Shown here in pieces: positions 8,559 to 17,239 of a DNA stretch of 64,000 nt (position 1 is the stretch's first letter; the number at the start of each line of letters is the position of its first letter). The translations under genes and the position numbers were made by a program. The stretch is from CAIWHR01 sp963717695 (GTDB lineage: Bacteria > Pseudomonadota > Gammaproteobacteria > Burkholderiales > Casimicrobiaceae). The stretch covers positions 558,001-622,000 of the forward strand of contig CAVQWR010000007.1 of assembly GCA_963717695.1 (NCBI GenBank), read 5' to 3'. A model generated the notes under the pieces. The model saw nothing but the letters and a program-made list of their open reading frames with translations. It had not been told where the DNA came from and searched no databases.

Positions 8559-9515
8559 ATGAGAGGCATTACTTTTCGCCAGCTCCAGGTATTCACAAGC
8601 GCTGCCCGCCATCTGAGCTTCGCGCGTGCAGCTGAAGAATTGCACCTGACGCAACCCGCCGTATCGATGCAGATCAAGGAACTGGAGGGCGCAGTCGGAT
8701 TGCCGCTCTTCGAACGCGGCGGTCGCAAGATCGCGTTGACGACGCCTGGTGAATATTTCCTGGTGCACGCGCGCCGGATGCTGGCAGCGCTCAAGGATGC
8801 CGCCGACACCATGGCGAAGATGAAAGGCGTCGAAGCCGGGCGCCTCACCATCGGCATCGTCAGCACCGCGAAGTATTTCGTCCCGAGGCTCCTCGCCGAA
8901 TTCCGGCGCGAGCATCCGGCCGTCGAGCTGCACCTCGAAGTCGGCAACCGGCAGGAGCTCGTCGCGGAGCTGCAGAACAACGAGGTCGACCTCGCGATCA
9001 TGGGGACGCCGCCGCGCGAGCTCGATACGCGCGCCGAGCCATTCGCGGCCAACCCGCTGGCAATGGTTGCCGCGCCGTCGCACCCGCTGCTCGCATATTC
9101 CGAGATCACGCCGGGGCTCCTCGGCAACGAGGTGTTTCTCGTGCGGGAGCCAGGCTCCGGAACCCGGGCCTCGATGGAGATATTTCTCAAGGAGCGGCGC
9201 ATCCACCCGGCCATGCTCGTCGAGATGCCGAGCAACGAGACCATCAAGCAGGCCGTCATGGCCAACATGGGAATCAGCTTCCTCTCGATGCACACGATGG
9301 CCCTCGAGCTCAGCGTGGGCGTCATCAAGGTGCTCGACGTGGCGGGGCTGCCGCTGCTGCGGCGCTGGCACATCGTCAACATGCGCGCGAAGCTCCTCTC
9401 GCCGGCGGCGGAAGCGTTTCGCTATTTCGTACTGGAAAAGGCGGAGGCGCTGCTTCGGAGCCCGCCATTCGGGATCGCGCCGCAGGAGAGGAGCGCGTCG
9501 GAGACAGCCGCCTGA
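8559..9515 (+). CDS. cbbR: CbbR, LysR-type activator of the cbb operon
   Basis: A 318-residue LysR-type regulator. The N-terminal winged helix (about residues 1-60) contains LQVFTSAARHLSFARAAEELHLTQPAVSMQIKELE, typical of the CbbR clade. A periplasmic-binding-protein-like effector domain follows. CbbR proteins activate cbb transcription in response to metabolites such as RuBP or NADPH. The divergent position 101 bp from cbbL is the classic arrangement. It probably also represses its own gene, since the candidate operator overlaps its start region. Confidence 0.92.
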   Translation: MRGITFRQLQVFTSAARHLSFARAAEELHLTQPAVSMQIKELEGAVGLPLFERGGRKIALTTPGEYFLVHARRMLAALKDAADTMAKMKGVEAGRLTIGIVSTAKYFVPRLLAEFRREHPAVELHLEVGNRQELVAELQNNEVDLAIMGTPPRELDTRAEPFAANPLAMVAAPSHPLLAYSEITPGLLGNEVFLVREPGSGTRASMEIFLKERRIHPAMLVEMPSNETIKQAVMANMGISFLSMHTMALELSVGVIKVLDVAGLPLLRRWHIVNMRAKLLSPAAEAFRYFVLEKAEALLRSPPFGIAPQERSASETAA

Positions 9516-9623
9516 GGCCATCGGTGTGCCCTGCCGGGCAAACAGGTCTTTCCTGCGGGGAACGGGCGGACGGGTGAGGGCGCCGGTGCAGCAATGACCC
9601 CGGCAGGTCCGGTCAAATTCGCG

Positions 9624-10250
9624 TCACCGGGCTGCGTCTTCCAAGCTGCAGTGGCAATACACGAATTGCTGGATCGCGCCCGCCGGCGTCTGGTGCTGCT
9701 CGGTAAGATGCTCGACCAGACGAAACGCAGGACCGAATTCGGCATGAAGCGCATCAGGATCGTACCTGACGACGTCGAGACCGCTGCAGCGGAGCGGTCC
9801 CTCGGGACCGAAGGTGGCGACGATCACATGCCCGCCAATCCTGACGGCGTGCGCGACCTGGCGGACGTACGCCGCGCGCGCTGCGGAATCGGTCAGAAAA
9901 TGAAAGACGGCGCGGTCGTGCCAGACGTCATAGTGCGCGGGCGGAAACGAATGCGTCGTCACGTTGCCGCAAATCCAGCGGACCTTGTGCGCGTCGGTGC
10001 CGAGACGCTTCCGCGCAACGTCAAGCGCGACCGGTGAAATGTCGAGAACATCGACGTTGCGATAGCCGTCTGCAACGAGATCGTCCACGAGCGTCGCTTC
10101 GCCGCCTCCTACGTCAATGATTGCGGCGTCGCGTGCGGGCGCTGCCCGCTTGATCAGATCCAGCGATATATCCAGGTGCCGGCGGAACCAGCTGACCTCG
10201 TCGGACCGCTTGGTCCGGTATACCCGATCCCAGTGCGATTTCGGGTCCAT
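9624..10250 (-). CDS. Class I SAM-dependent methyltransferase
   Basis: A 208-residue Rossmann-fold methyltransferase. SAM-binding motif I is IIDVGGGEATLVDDL, followed by an acidic VLDISP and a YDVWHDRAVFHFLTD segment. The SWFRRHLDISLDLI start is shared by a subfamily of unknown substrate. It is convergent with cbbR and lies 23 bp downstream of the Crp/Fnr gene on the same strand, so the two may be one transcript. The substrate cannot be told from sequence. Confidence 0.8.
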   Translation of the reverse strand: MDPKSHWDRVYRTKRSDEVSWFRRHLDISLDLIKRAAPARDAAIIDVGGGEATLVDDLVADGYRNVDVLDISPVALDVARKRLGTDAHKVRWICGNVTTHSFPPAHYDVWHDRAVFHFLTDSAARAAYVRQVAHAVRIGGHVIVATFGPEGPLRCSGLDVVRYDPDALHAEFGPAFRLVEHLTEQHQTPAGAIQQFVYCHCSLEDAAR

Positions 10251-10273
10251 AACCTTTGTTCCGGTCCGCGTAA

Positions 10274-10978
10274 CTACGATCCGCGGGCCAATGCGGCAAG
10301 CGCGTCGCGGTCGACGATATGAATGCGCTCGCGGCCCAGGTCGACCCAGCCTCGGTCCTCGAACGTGCGCAGCAGGCGGGATACGATCTCGCGCACGCTG
10401 CCGAGCTCGTCGGCGAGCGTCTGGTGTGTCGCGCTCACATCTCCGTCTGCTTCCTTGCCGACGAGGAGCGCCGCGAGCCGCCGATCGAGCTTCTGGAATG
10501 CAACAGCCTCTACGATCTGCAGCACCGCCGCAAATCGCTCACCGAAAAGCGAGAACACGTGCTGCCGGAAAGTCTCGTCCTCGGCGACCAGCGCGTTGAA
10601 TTCGGCGGGCGGCAGAACGAGCAGCTCCACATCGGACTCCGCGATGCCCGAGGCGGCGTAGTCGGTGTTGCCCAGCAGGCAGCTTCCCGACAGCAGGCAT
10701 GACTCGCCGGGCTTCACTCGATAAAGCTGGAGCTCGCGTCCATTTGGATATCGCTGCAGGACGCGAACCGAGCCGGAGAGCAGCATCGGAAAACCGCTGC
10801 ATGGCGACCGTTCGCTGAACATGACGGTTCCGGCCTGCACCTTCCGGTAGATCGCCGCCCTGGCGATCCGCTCCAGCGTCTCCGATGACGCCGCGGCAAG
10901 CGTCGGAAATACGGCAATGACGCGTGCGGCGAGCGGCGAGAAGCCGACCGCGGTGGATGATGCGGGTACGTCGGACAT
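10274..10978 (-). CDS. Crp/Fnr family transcriptional regulator
   Basis: A 234-residue regulator with an N-terminal cyclic-nucleotide-like beta-roll (about residues 20-140), a dimer helix, and a C-terminal winged helix (ATHQTLADELGSVREIVSRLLR). It lacks the N-terminal four-cysteine cluster of Fnr. It has Cys60, Cys94 and Cys100 in the beta-roll (GESCLLSGSC), which could be a redox or sulfur sensor; that is inference. Three palindromes of Crp/Fnr type stand in front of sulfur genes 6-10 kb away, making this the obvious local candidate regulator. The ATG at 10978 is preferred over upstream in-frame codons. Confidence 0.85.
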   Translation of the reverse strand: MSDVPASSTAVGFSPLAARVIAVFPTLAAASSETLERIARAAIYRKVQAGTVMFSERSPCSGFPMLLSGSVRVLQRYPNGRELQLYRVKPGESCLLSGSCLLGNTDYAASGIAESDVELLVLPPAEFNALVAEDETFRQHVFSLFGERFAAVLQIVEAVAFQKLDRRLAALLVGKEADGDVSATHQTLADELGSVREIVSRLLRTFEDRGWVDLGRERIHIVDRDALAALARGS

Positions 10979-11250
10979 GTCGCAAGGCAGGCAATGAAGG
11001 GGGGAGTCGATTCTACCGCGCCAACGCGCCGCGCTGGCAGGTCGCCACCTCGATCCCGGAGTCGTCATTTCGTTGCTCCTGCCGTTGCGGGGCCCGCCGG
11101 GAACACACGGGACCGCGAAAGATCAAATGTCTGGCGTCAGGTTGCGAAGTGGACGATGTGTTGCGCCTGCGGTTACTATTGCGCCCGATGTGGCCCGCCG
11201 GACGATCCGGGGGCGATCCAAATCCGACCGACTTCGCAAGGAAAGACCCA

Positions 11251-11493
11251 ATGAAAAAGCTGCTGTCGATTCTCGTTGCTTCCGTTGTCGCCGCCGCTTC
11301 CACCCAGGTGATCGCGGCCGATCCCCCGAAGGAAACCCCGGCGGCCAAGCCAGCGCCCGCCAAGCTGGAAAAGCCCGCCAATGTCACTGCGGAAGCCTGG
11401 GCCAAGATGTCCGACGCCGAGAAGCAGAAGGCGGTCGACAAGGCCAAAGCAGCAGCCGAAACGCCCAAGAAGGCCAAGAAGGGCGGCTGCTGA
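11251..11493 (+). CDS. Small secreted lysine/alanine-rich protein, unknown function
   Basis: An 80-residue protein with a clear signal peptide (MKKLLSILVASVVAAASTQV, cleavage probably after AIAA-like residues near 22-23). The mature part is rich in Lys, Ala and Pro, contains ANVTAEAWAKMSDAEKQKAV, and ends in KKGGC with a lone C-terminal cysteine. An AAGGA site lies 8 bases before the ATG. A strong terminator follows, so it is a single-gene unit. I do not recognise the family. The mature protein is short, basic and probably periplasmic. Confidence 0.7.
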   Translation: MKKLLSILVASVVAAASTQVIAADPPKETPAAKPAPAKLEKPANVTAEAWAKMSDAEKQKAVDKAKAAAETPKKAKKGGC

Positions 11494-11542
11494 GGTAGAC
11501 GTGGTCTCGCAGTTCGCGGCGGCGCCCGTGAACCATGAAGCG

Positions 11543-11572
11543 AAGGGGAGGCCGTGGCCTCCCCTTGTCGTT
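11543..11572 (+). terminator. Rho-independent terminator after the small secreted protein
   Basis: An 11-bp perfect stem, AAGGGGAGGCC pairing with GGCCTCCCCTT, has a very tight loop and is followed by a T-containing stretch. It lies 50 bp after the stop codon at 11493. The symmetric stem could also end transcripts arriving from the rhodanese gene on the other strand. Confidence 0.75.
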
Positions 11573-11619
11573 CTGGCGTGCCGGCGCCGAGAGATGTGCG
11601 CCGGAACTAGGTGCTCGAA

Positions 11620-13002
11620 TCAGTTCGGCGTCACCTTGAATTCGCCGCTCTTTTTCACGTCGACCTCTGCGTAGACGAAGGCGACGTTGTAACCGGCTTC
11701 CTTCAGCTTGTGATAGGCCATCTCGGCGCGAACGCCGGTCGAGCAGTGGGTGATGATCCGCCGGTCCTTCGGCACTTCGCTCATGCGGGCCGAGAGCTCC
11801 TCGTCCGGAATCAGGAGGGCGCCCCTGATCATTCCGGCATTCGCCTCGTCCGCATTGCGCACGTCCAGGATCAGCACGTCGGCGGGTGTCGCAGTTGCGA
11901 GCTTCACGAATTCGTCGTTCGGGATCGAACCCGGGCGAGGTTTCGGCGTGTAGGCGATCCGCGTCGACAGCGGGCCGGTCGAAACGGGATTCCGTGCGCC
12001 CGTCCAGGCGGCGAATCCGCCGCCGATCACGGTGACGTTCGGCTGGCCCGAGGCCTTGATGACGCGCGCGACCTGCAGCGCCGCGTTGCCGCCATCGCCG
12101 TCATACACGATGATCGGAGCCTTCAGCTTGGGGTCGGGAAGTCCCGGTACCGCGGCACGCACGCCGGATGGCGGAATCGAGACGGCGCCGGGGATTGCGC
12201 CTTCGGCGGCTACCGCTGCCGGCCGCGCGTCGACGAGAACATGTGGCATCTGCTTGTCGATCCAGGCTTCCTTCAGTGCCGGGGCCGCGATGACGCCGAT
12301 GTTCCTCTCCTGCCACTCGGGATAGCCCTCCCGGTACACCTTCGCGTTCGTGTAGCCAAGCGCCTCGGCCTTAAGCAGCGAATTCGGGCTCATCATGCAG
12401 GTGACGCCCGCGCAGAAGAAGACGATCCGCCGGCTCTTGTCGTTCGGCAGCCGGTCGACGAACTTGTCCCAAGCGGGATAGGGGAGGTTGATCGACGTCG
12501 GAATCGTCCCTTCCTGGACGCGCGGCAGCGGCCGGGAGTCGATCAGCGTGTAGTTGCCCCGGTCCGGGCCCAGCGCGACCAACGCCTCGACCTCTGCGTA
12601 CTTCACGAGCTTTTCGGGAGCGATCTTGATCGGTCCCTTGAATGAAATCTGAGTCGCGACCTTCGTGCCGTCTTTTTCGACGTAGTCGATGCGCGCTTCA
12701 CGGTTCGGCGAAATATCGCGCAGCGCCTCGGCTGGCTTGGCCACGCCACCGTCCACGACCTTGATCGTCCTGGGATCGAACCGCACGATTTCCGTGTACG
12801 AGTCGATCTTGAGCTGGATTGCCTGGCTCTTGAACGCGACGTTCTCGAATATGCCCTGCACGGCATTGGGTTGCGCCTTGTGACAGTTCGTGCACACCTG
12901 GGGAATGGTGGGCTTGGTCGCCGTCGCGGCCGTCTGCGCGACGGCCACATTCGCTGCGGTTGCGAGTGTCAGGGCTATGGTCATGCTGACAATCGATTTC
13001 AT
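11620..13002 (-). CDS. Exported rhodanese-repeat protein with one CXXCH heme motif
   Basis: A 460-residue protein with signal peptide (cleavage near residue 23). A CTNCH heme-c motif is at residues 37-41, followed by three rhodanese-like modules. Module 1 has FFCAGVTC (Cys197, Cys202) in the active loop. Module 2 has YDGDGG at that site (Asp301, no Cys) and is probably structural. Module 3 has HCSTGVR with Cys420 and looks catalytic. It is 37 bp downstream of the psrC-like gene, so it is probably the last gene of that operon and acts in the periplasm as a sulfane-sulfur carrier or transferase for the Psr-like enzyme. The substrate is not known. Confidence 0.82.
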   Translation of the reverse strand: MKSIVSMTIALTLATAANVAVAQTAATATKPTIPQVCTNCHKAQPNAVQGIFENVAFKSQAIQLKIDSYTEIVRFDPRTIKVVDGGVAKPAEALRDISPNREARIDYVEKDGTKVATQISFKGPIKIAPEKLVKYAEVEALVALGPDRGNYTLIDSRPLPRVQEGTIPTSINLPYPAWDKFVDRLPNDKSRRIVFFCAGVTCMMSPNSLLKAEALGYTNAKVYREGYPEWQERNIGVIAAPALKEAWIDKQMPHVLVDARPAAVAAEGAIPGAVSIPPSGVRAAVPGLPDPKLKAPIIVYDGDGGNAALQVARVIKASGQPNVTVIGGGFAAWTGARNPVSTGPLSTRIAYTPKPRPGSIPNDEFVKLATATPADVLILDVRNADEANAGMIRGALLIPDEELSARMSEVPKDRRIITHCSTGVRAEMAYHKLKEAGYNVAFVYAEVDVKKSGEFKVTPN

Positions 13003-13039
13003 GGCTTGGCTCTCCCTGTGTTATGCGAAACGATTGCGG

Positions 13040-14097
13040 TCACAGCCGTGCGGCCTGCACGACATGACTCATCTGGCCGGCAGTCACCATCACCCATCGC
13101 AGCGTGAAGCCGCCGACGAGCACCAGCAGCGCCGGAAGGACGGTGTGCGGGATCCGGTGACCGAGCTCGAGCCCCTGAAGTGCCAGCGGGGCGAGAATCC
13201 CGAGCGCGACGATCACGCCCCAGAATGCCCAGGAGTACGGCCCGCTCACGATCAGCGCGGCCGCGGCGGCGTGCGATGCCGAGGACGTGTAGAGATTGAC
13301 GAGGAGGAGTCCGATCAGCACGAGCTCGATCGCAAGGAACGCGACGTCGGCCCGGACCAGCGAATTCGCCTGGTGCCGGTCGGGTGCCTCGGTCCCGAGA
13401 GGCTGGACGAGCGCGGCCAGTGCGCCGCCGATCATTCCGTGCGGCGGGTGCCGATCGCCGCGCGCGACGGTCGCGAGGTGAAGCATCGCCGCGCCAGCCG
13501 AAAGCCCGGAGAACAGGAACAGCGGTCCGAGGATCGCGCTGTTCCAGAGCGGCCGCGCGACCATCGTGTCGAGCAGTATGCCGGTGTAGATGCCGAGGCC
13601 GGTTCCGAGCAGGATGTTCGCCCATGCGAGCGCGCGGATGAGGGCGGGGCGCGCGAGGAGCGCGTCCGAGATGCGGTAGAGCACCGGCGCCTTCCGGCCG
13701 ATCCACGGCCACGCGTCGGGCAGCCGGATCGTCGCCGATGCAAGCAGGACGCCATACACGATGATCAGCAGCCACGACCCCCACGACATCGGCGAGCCCG
13801 GCTGGAACGTGAGAAAGACGCGCCAGACGTACAGCTTGTGAGTGAGATCGAGGAACAGCGCGCCCATGCCGAGGTTGATCAGCACGAACGAGAGGAGCGG
13901 CGCATGCAGCGAGAAGTAGTGCCTGGGGATCGTCACCGCGCGCGAGCCTCAGCATCGCCGCCCCGGCGAGGACCATCATTCCGGCGACCAGGCCGCCGAG
14001 GAAGAGATAGACCGGAATCTCCCAGCTCCATACGGCGAGGTGCCGGGTCGATCAGCGGGTTGTGTCGCGTTGTCGTCAATTCCAGCATGGCGGTCAT
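13040..14097 (-). CDS. psrC: PsrC/NrfD-like membrane subunit (frameshifted as given)
   Basis: A NrfD/PsrC integral membrane protein, the quinone-interacting anchor of Psr/Phs-type enzymes. It contains DPALAVWSWEIPVYLFLGG at the N-terminus and LFLDLTHKLYVWRVFLTFQP, plus about eight hydrophobic segments. In this sequence the frame changes twice. One extra base lies near 14040 (DPA|LAVW) and another near 13900-13940. Removing both gives 351 residues without internal stops, close to the family length. The start ATG at 14097 is 3 bp after the psrB stop. Either long-read insertion errors or recent lesions explain the frame changes. Confidence 0.8.
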
Positions 14098-14100
14098 CCC

Positions 14101-14642
14101 TTACGTCAGGTAGAACACCCGCGGGCCGGTGCCGGCCTCGGGCAGCAGCGTGTGATGCGGGCGCGTGCCGCAGGAGCTCGCTGACGCGGCTCTTCGGGTC
14201 ATCGAGGTCGCCGAACGTCATGCAGTGCGTCGGGCAGACCGACACGCACGCCGGGTCCTTCCCGTCCTTCGTGCGGTGGTAGCAGAACGTGCACTTGTCG
14301 GCGTAGCCGGCCGGGTTGATGAAGCGCGCGTCGTACGGGCACGCGGACACGCAGGCCTTGCAGCCGATGCACTTGTTCCGCGGTGACGAGCACGACCTTG
14401 CCCGGCTCCTCGACATGGCTCGCCCCGGTGGGGCAGCAGGACACGCACGGCGGGTTGTCGCAATGGTTGCAGCGCTCGGATCGGATTTCCATCGTCACAG
14501 ACGGAAACGTGCCGCGGACTTCAGTGGTGATCCAGTCGCGGCAATAGCCCTGCGGGACGTCGTTTTCCGTCTGGCAGGCGACGACGCAGTCCATGCAGCC
14601 GACGCACTTGCGCGTGTCGATGACCATTCCGAAGCGGGACAT
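14101..14642 (-). CDS. psrB: PsrB-like four-cluster ferredoxin subunit (frameshifted as given)
   Basis: The electron-transfer subunit of a Psr/Phs-type enzyme. Four [4Fe-4S] cysteine groups are visible: CVGCMDCVVAC, CNHCDNPPCVSCC, CIGCKACVSAC and CTFC...CVSVC. Two one-base insertions break the frame, at 14375 (VTAE|KCIG) and at 14164-14167 (SELLR|RPHHTLLPEAGTG). With both removed the protein is 179 residues, the normal size. It lies between psrA and psrC. The ATG at 14642 starts MSRFGMVIDTRKC, the usual N-terminus. The fold and role are certain; the reaction direction is not. Confidence 0.84.
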
Positions 14643-14787
14643 GTCAGTGCCCGCCCGGCCGCCCGAAGGGCACTGTGCGCCCCCTCGGGGGGCAGCGAAC
14701 ACCAGGCCGAAGGCCGCAGGACAGCCGAAGGCTGGTCCCGCGAAGCGGGATGCGGCTCCGCCGCACAAAGTGAGCGTGGGGGTCCAT
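14643..14787. other. psrA-psrB spacer, no gene
   Basis: A 145-bp spacer lies between the psrA stop and the psrB start on the minus strand. That is longer than expected for a tightly coupled operon. The frame upstream of psrB is open but codes for Gly/Ala/Arg-rich residues unlike any N-terminus. Several inverted GCCG/CGGC tracts could form a processing hairpin; nothing specific is recognised. Confidence 0.4.
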
Positions 14788-16989
14788 CTATGCCTCCTTC
14801 ACGAAGGTCACGAAATTGCTGTGGAGGCTGGTGCCGCCCATCAGCGGATCGGTCACGTACCGCGTCGTCAGCTGCGTCGCATTGGCGCCCTTCAGATACG
14901 CGCTCTTCAGCTCCTTGCTCGTGTGCCCGAAGCCGTAGACCATGTAGACGCAGTCCGGTCGGATGCGCTGCGTCGCCTTCACCTTGATGCGGTTGCTTAC
15001 CGCGCCGTCCTGATTCCTGAGCTTCACGTACTGACCGTTGGCGAGGCCCGCCTTCGCGGCGGTGGCGGTGTTCACCCAGACCTCGTTCTCGCGCATCAGC
15101 TGATGCAGGAGCGGATTGTTCTGCGTCCGGCTGAACGTGTGCACCGGCGCGCGCCCCGTGATCAGCGGCAGATAGCCCGGAGGCGCCGTTATCGGACGGC
15201 GTGTACCTCGGCACCGGATCGAATCCCTTGGCCTTCAGCTGATCGCTCCAGAACTCGACCTTGCCGGACGGCGTGTCGAACTTGAGCTCGGCGCCGTCCT
15301 CGACGTAGATCGGCTCGGGCTTGCCGAGGATCACGCCTTCGCGTCTTCAGTTCGTCCCAGCTCATCCCGGAGTTCTCGACGCGGTAGCGAAGGAACTCCT
15401 CGATGTCCGAGAACGGCAGGCATTCGGGAATGCCGAGCTTCTTCGCGAGCTCCTTCGCGATCCACCAATTCGGCTTCTGTTCCTGCGGCGCCGGCATGAC
15501 CGGCTGGCGCAGCGACATCCAGCCCTGCCGGCCCGAGCCGACCAGCAACTGCTCGTAGCGCTCGAGGAATGTGACCTCCGGCAGCACCACGTCCGCGTAC
15601 CCGGTGATCTCGGAGGGCAGCGTATCGATGACGACGAGAAGATCGAGCGCGTCGATCGCTTTCAGCGTCTCGGCCGGATTTGGAAGGGCGTAGAGGATGT
15701 TCGTCGAATAGACGAACCAGCCCTTGATCGGATAGGGCTTGCCGGTGAGCGTCGCCTCGCGGATGCCGTTGGTGATGCCCTCGTCGGCGAACGGATATTT
15801 TTCGCCGTTGGGGTTGTCGGCCATCGGCTTGCTCGGCTTCGGCGGCTTGGGCAGCGGGTACGGCGCCACGTTCATGCTGGCGGCGAAGTAGAGACCGCCC
15901 TTTCGGCCCCAGTTGCCGAGAAGTCGCGGAGAGCAGCGCTATCGCGCGACTGCGCTGCGTGTCGTCGCCGTTCCACGTGACGCGCCGGCCCGGGTGGACC
16001 AACGCGGCAGGTCGCGCGTTGGCGAGCTCGCGGGCCGTGACCCGGATCACGTCGGCATCGAGGCCGGTTTCCTGTGCGGCCCATTCAGGCGTGCTGGCTT
16101 TGATTTCGGCGGCGAACTGGTCGAAGCCGTGGCCATGCTTCTCGACGAAGTCCTTGTCGTAGCGGCCCTCGCTGACCATCACGTTGCACCAGGCGAGCAG
16201 CAGCGCGAGGTCGGTGCCCGGCCGGATCGGCAGCCAGTACTTGGCCTTGCTCGCCGCGACCGAGTAGCGCGGGTCGACGACGATGATCGGAATGCGCCGT
16301 TCGACTGCCTGGGCGAATTCCTGCACCTGGGTGTTGTGCATGTTCTCGCCCAGGTGCTCGCCGATCAGCGCGAGGCAGTTGGTGTTCGCGATGTCGACGG
16401 GCTCTGGCGAGCCGAGGCCGGTGCCGAATGTCAGGCTGAAACCGACATCGCGCGGACCGCGGCATTGTGCGAACGAGGATCCGGCGAAGTTGATGGCGCC
16501 CCAGGACTTCAGCGCATGCTGGAGGAAGAACTGGCCGATGCCATGGTTGAACATTGCCACCGACTCGGGGCCGTGCTGCTCCTTGATCCGGTTCATCCGG
16601 TCCGCGATGTAGGTGAACGCCTCGTCCCAGGTGACGGCGGTCCACTCCTCCTTGCCGCGTGCGCCGCGGCGAATCAGTGGCTTCTGCAGGCGGTCGGGAT
16701 CGTAATATGAGCCGACGGCACCGGTGCCGCGCGGGCACAGGCGGCCGCGACTCTGCGGGTCGCGCGGATTGCCCTCGAACTTCCACAGCCTGCCATCCCG
16801 CACATGTGCGAAACCGGAACAGCGCCAGAAGCACATTTCGCAGAAAGTCGGAACGATCTTCACCGTTCCCGCGGGCGCGTCCGCGGCACGCGCAACTCGC
16901 GTGAGAGGCTCCCATTGGGTGGCGACGGCAGCGGCTCCGAACGTGGCCGCCGAGATCTTGAGGAAACGTCTGCGGGAGAGATGTTCCAT
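14788..16989 (-). CDS. psrA: Psr/Phs-type molybdopterin oxidoreductase, catalytic subunit (frameshifted as given)
   Basis: Catalytic subunit of the polysulfide/thiosulfate reductase branch of the DMSO-reductase superfamily. A twin-arginine signal (SRRRFLKISAATFGAAAVA) directs export. The [4Fe-4S] cysteines are Cys50, Cys53, Cys57 and Cys85, and Cys176 (SSFAQCRGPRD) is the probable Mo ligand. Three single-base insertions break the frame, at 15924, about 15344 and about 15187. Deleting them restores SALLGNWGRKGG, KTEGVILGKPEP and SDNAPPGYLPLITG and gives 732 residues, a normal PsrA length. It is first gene of psrABC-rhodanese. The export signal argues against cytoplasmic SoeA. It could work oxidatively in a sulfur oxidiser. 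Confidence 0.85.
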
Positions 16990-17108
16990 GTACCCATTCC
17001 CTGTCTAGGGGACCGACCGGACCGGGTGCAGAAACGTTGCGCGCGATCCGGGAAGTCGGATCAGTTTGCTTGACAACGCCATTGAACTTCAGGGAGGGCG
17101 CCGCGCAA

Positions 17109-17124
17109 TGTGACGAAAGTCACA
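17109..17124. promoter_or_regulatory. CRP/FNR-type palindrome upstream of psrA
   Basis: The site is TGTGAC-GAAA-GTCACA, a perfect 6+6 inverted repeat that also fits the CRP consensus TGTGA-N6-TCACA. It is centred about 127 bp upstream of the psrA ATG in the 250-bp gap before the TPR gene. Two near-identical sites precede other sulfur genes at 18967 and 20419. Confidence 0.7.
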
Positions 17125-17239
17125 CAACGACGACGCGCATGCGAATGTTTGCGCTAGCGCAAAGATCAGGGCTCTCGCGCATAGCCGCGGCGCTTGACCT
17201 CGCGACGAAATGTCGCAAGGGCGGGGCCTTCCGCAATGC

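Noticed and set aside
14788..16989. Reading the molybdoenzyme as SoeA (cytoplasmic sulfite dehydrogenase)
   Set aside because: The twin-arginine signal and the length of about 730 residues fit exported PsrA/PhsA enzymes; SoeA is longer and lacks an export signal.
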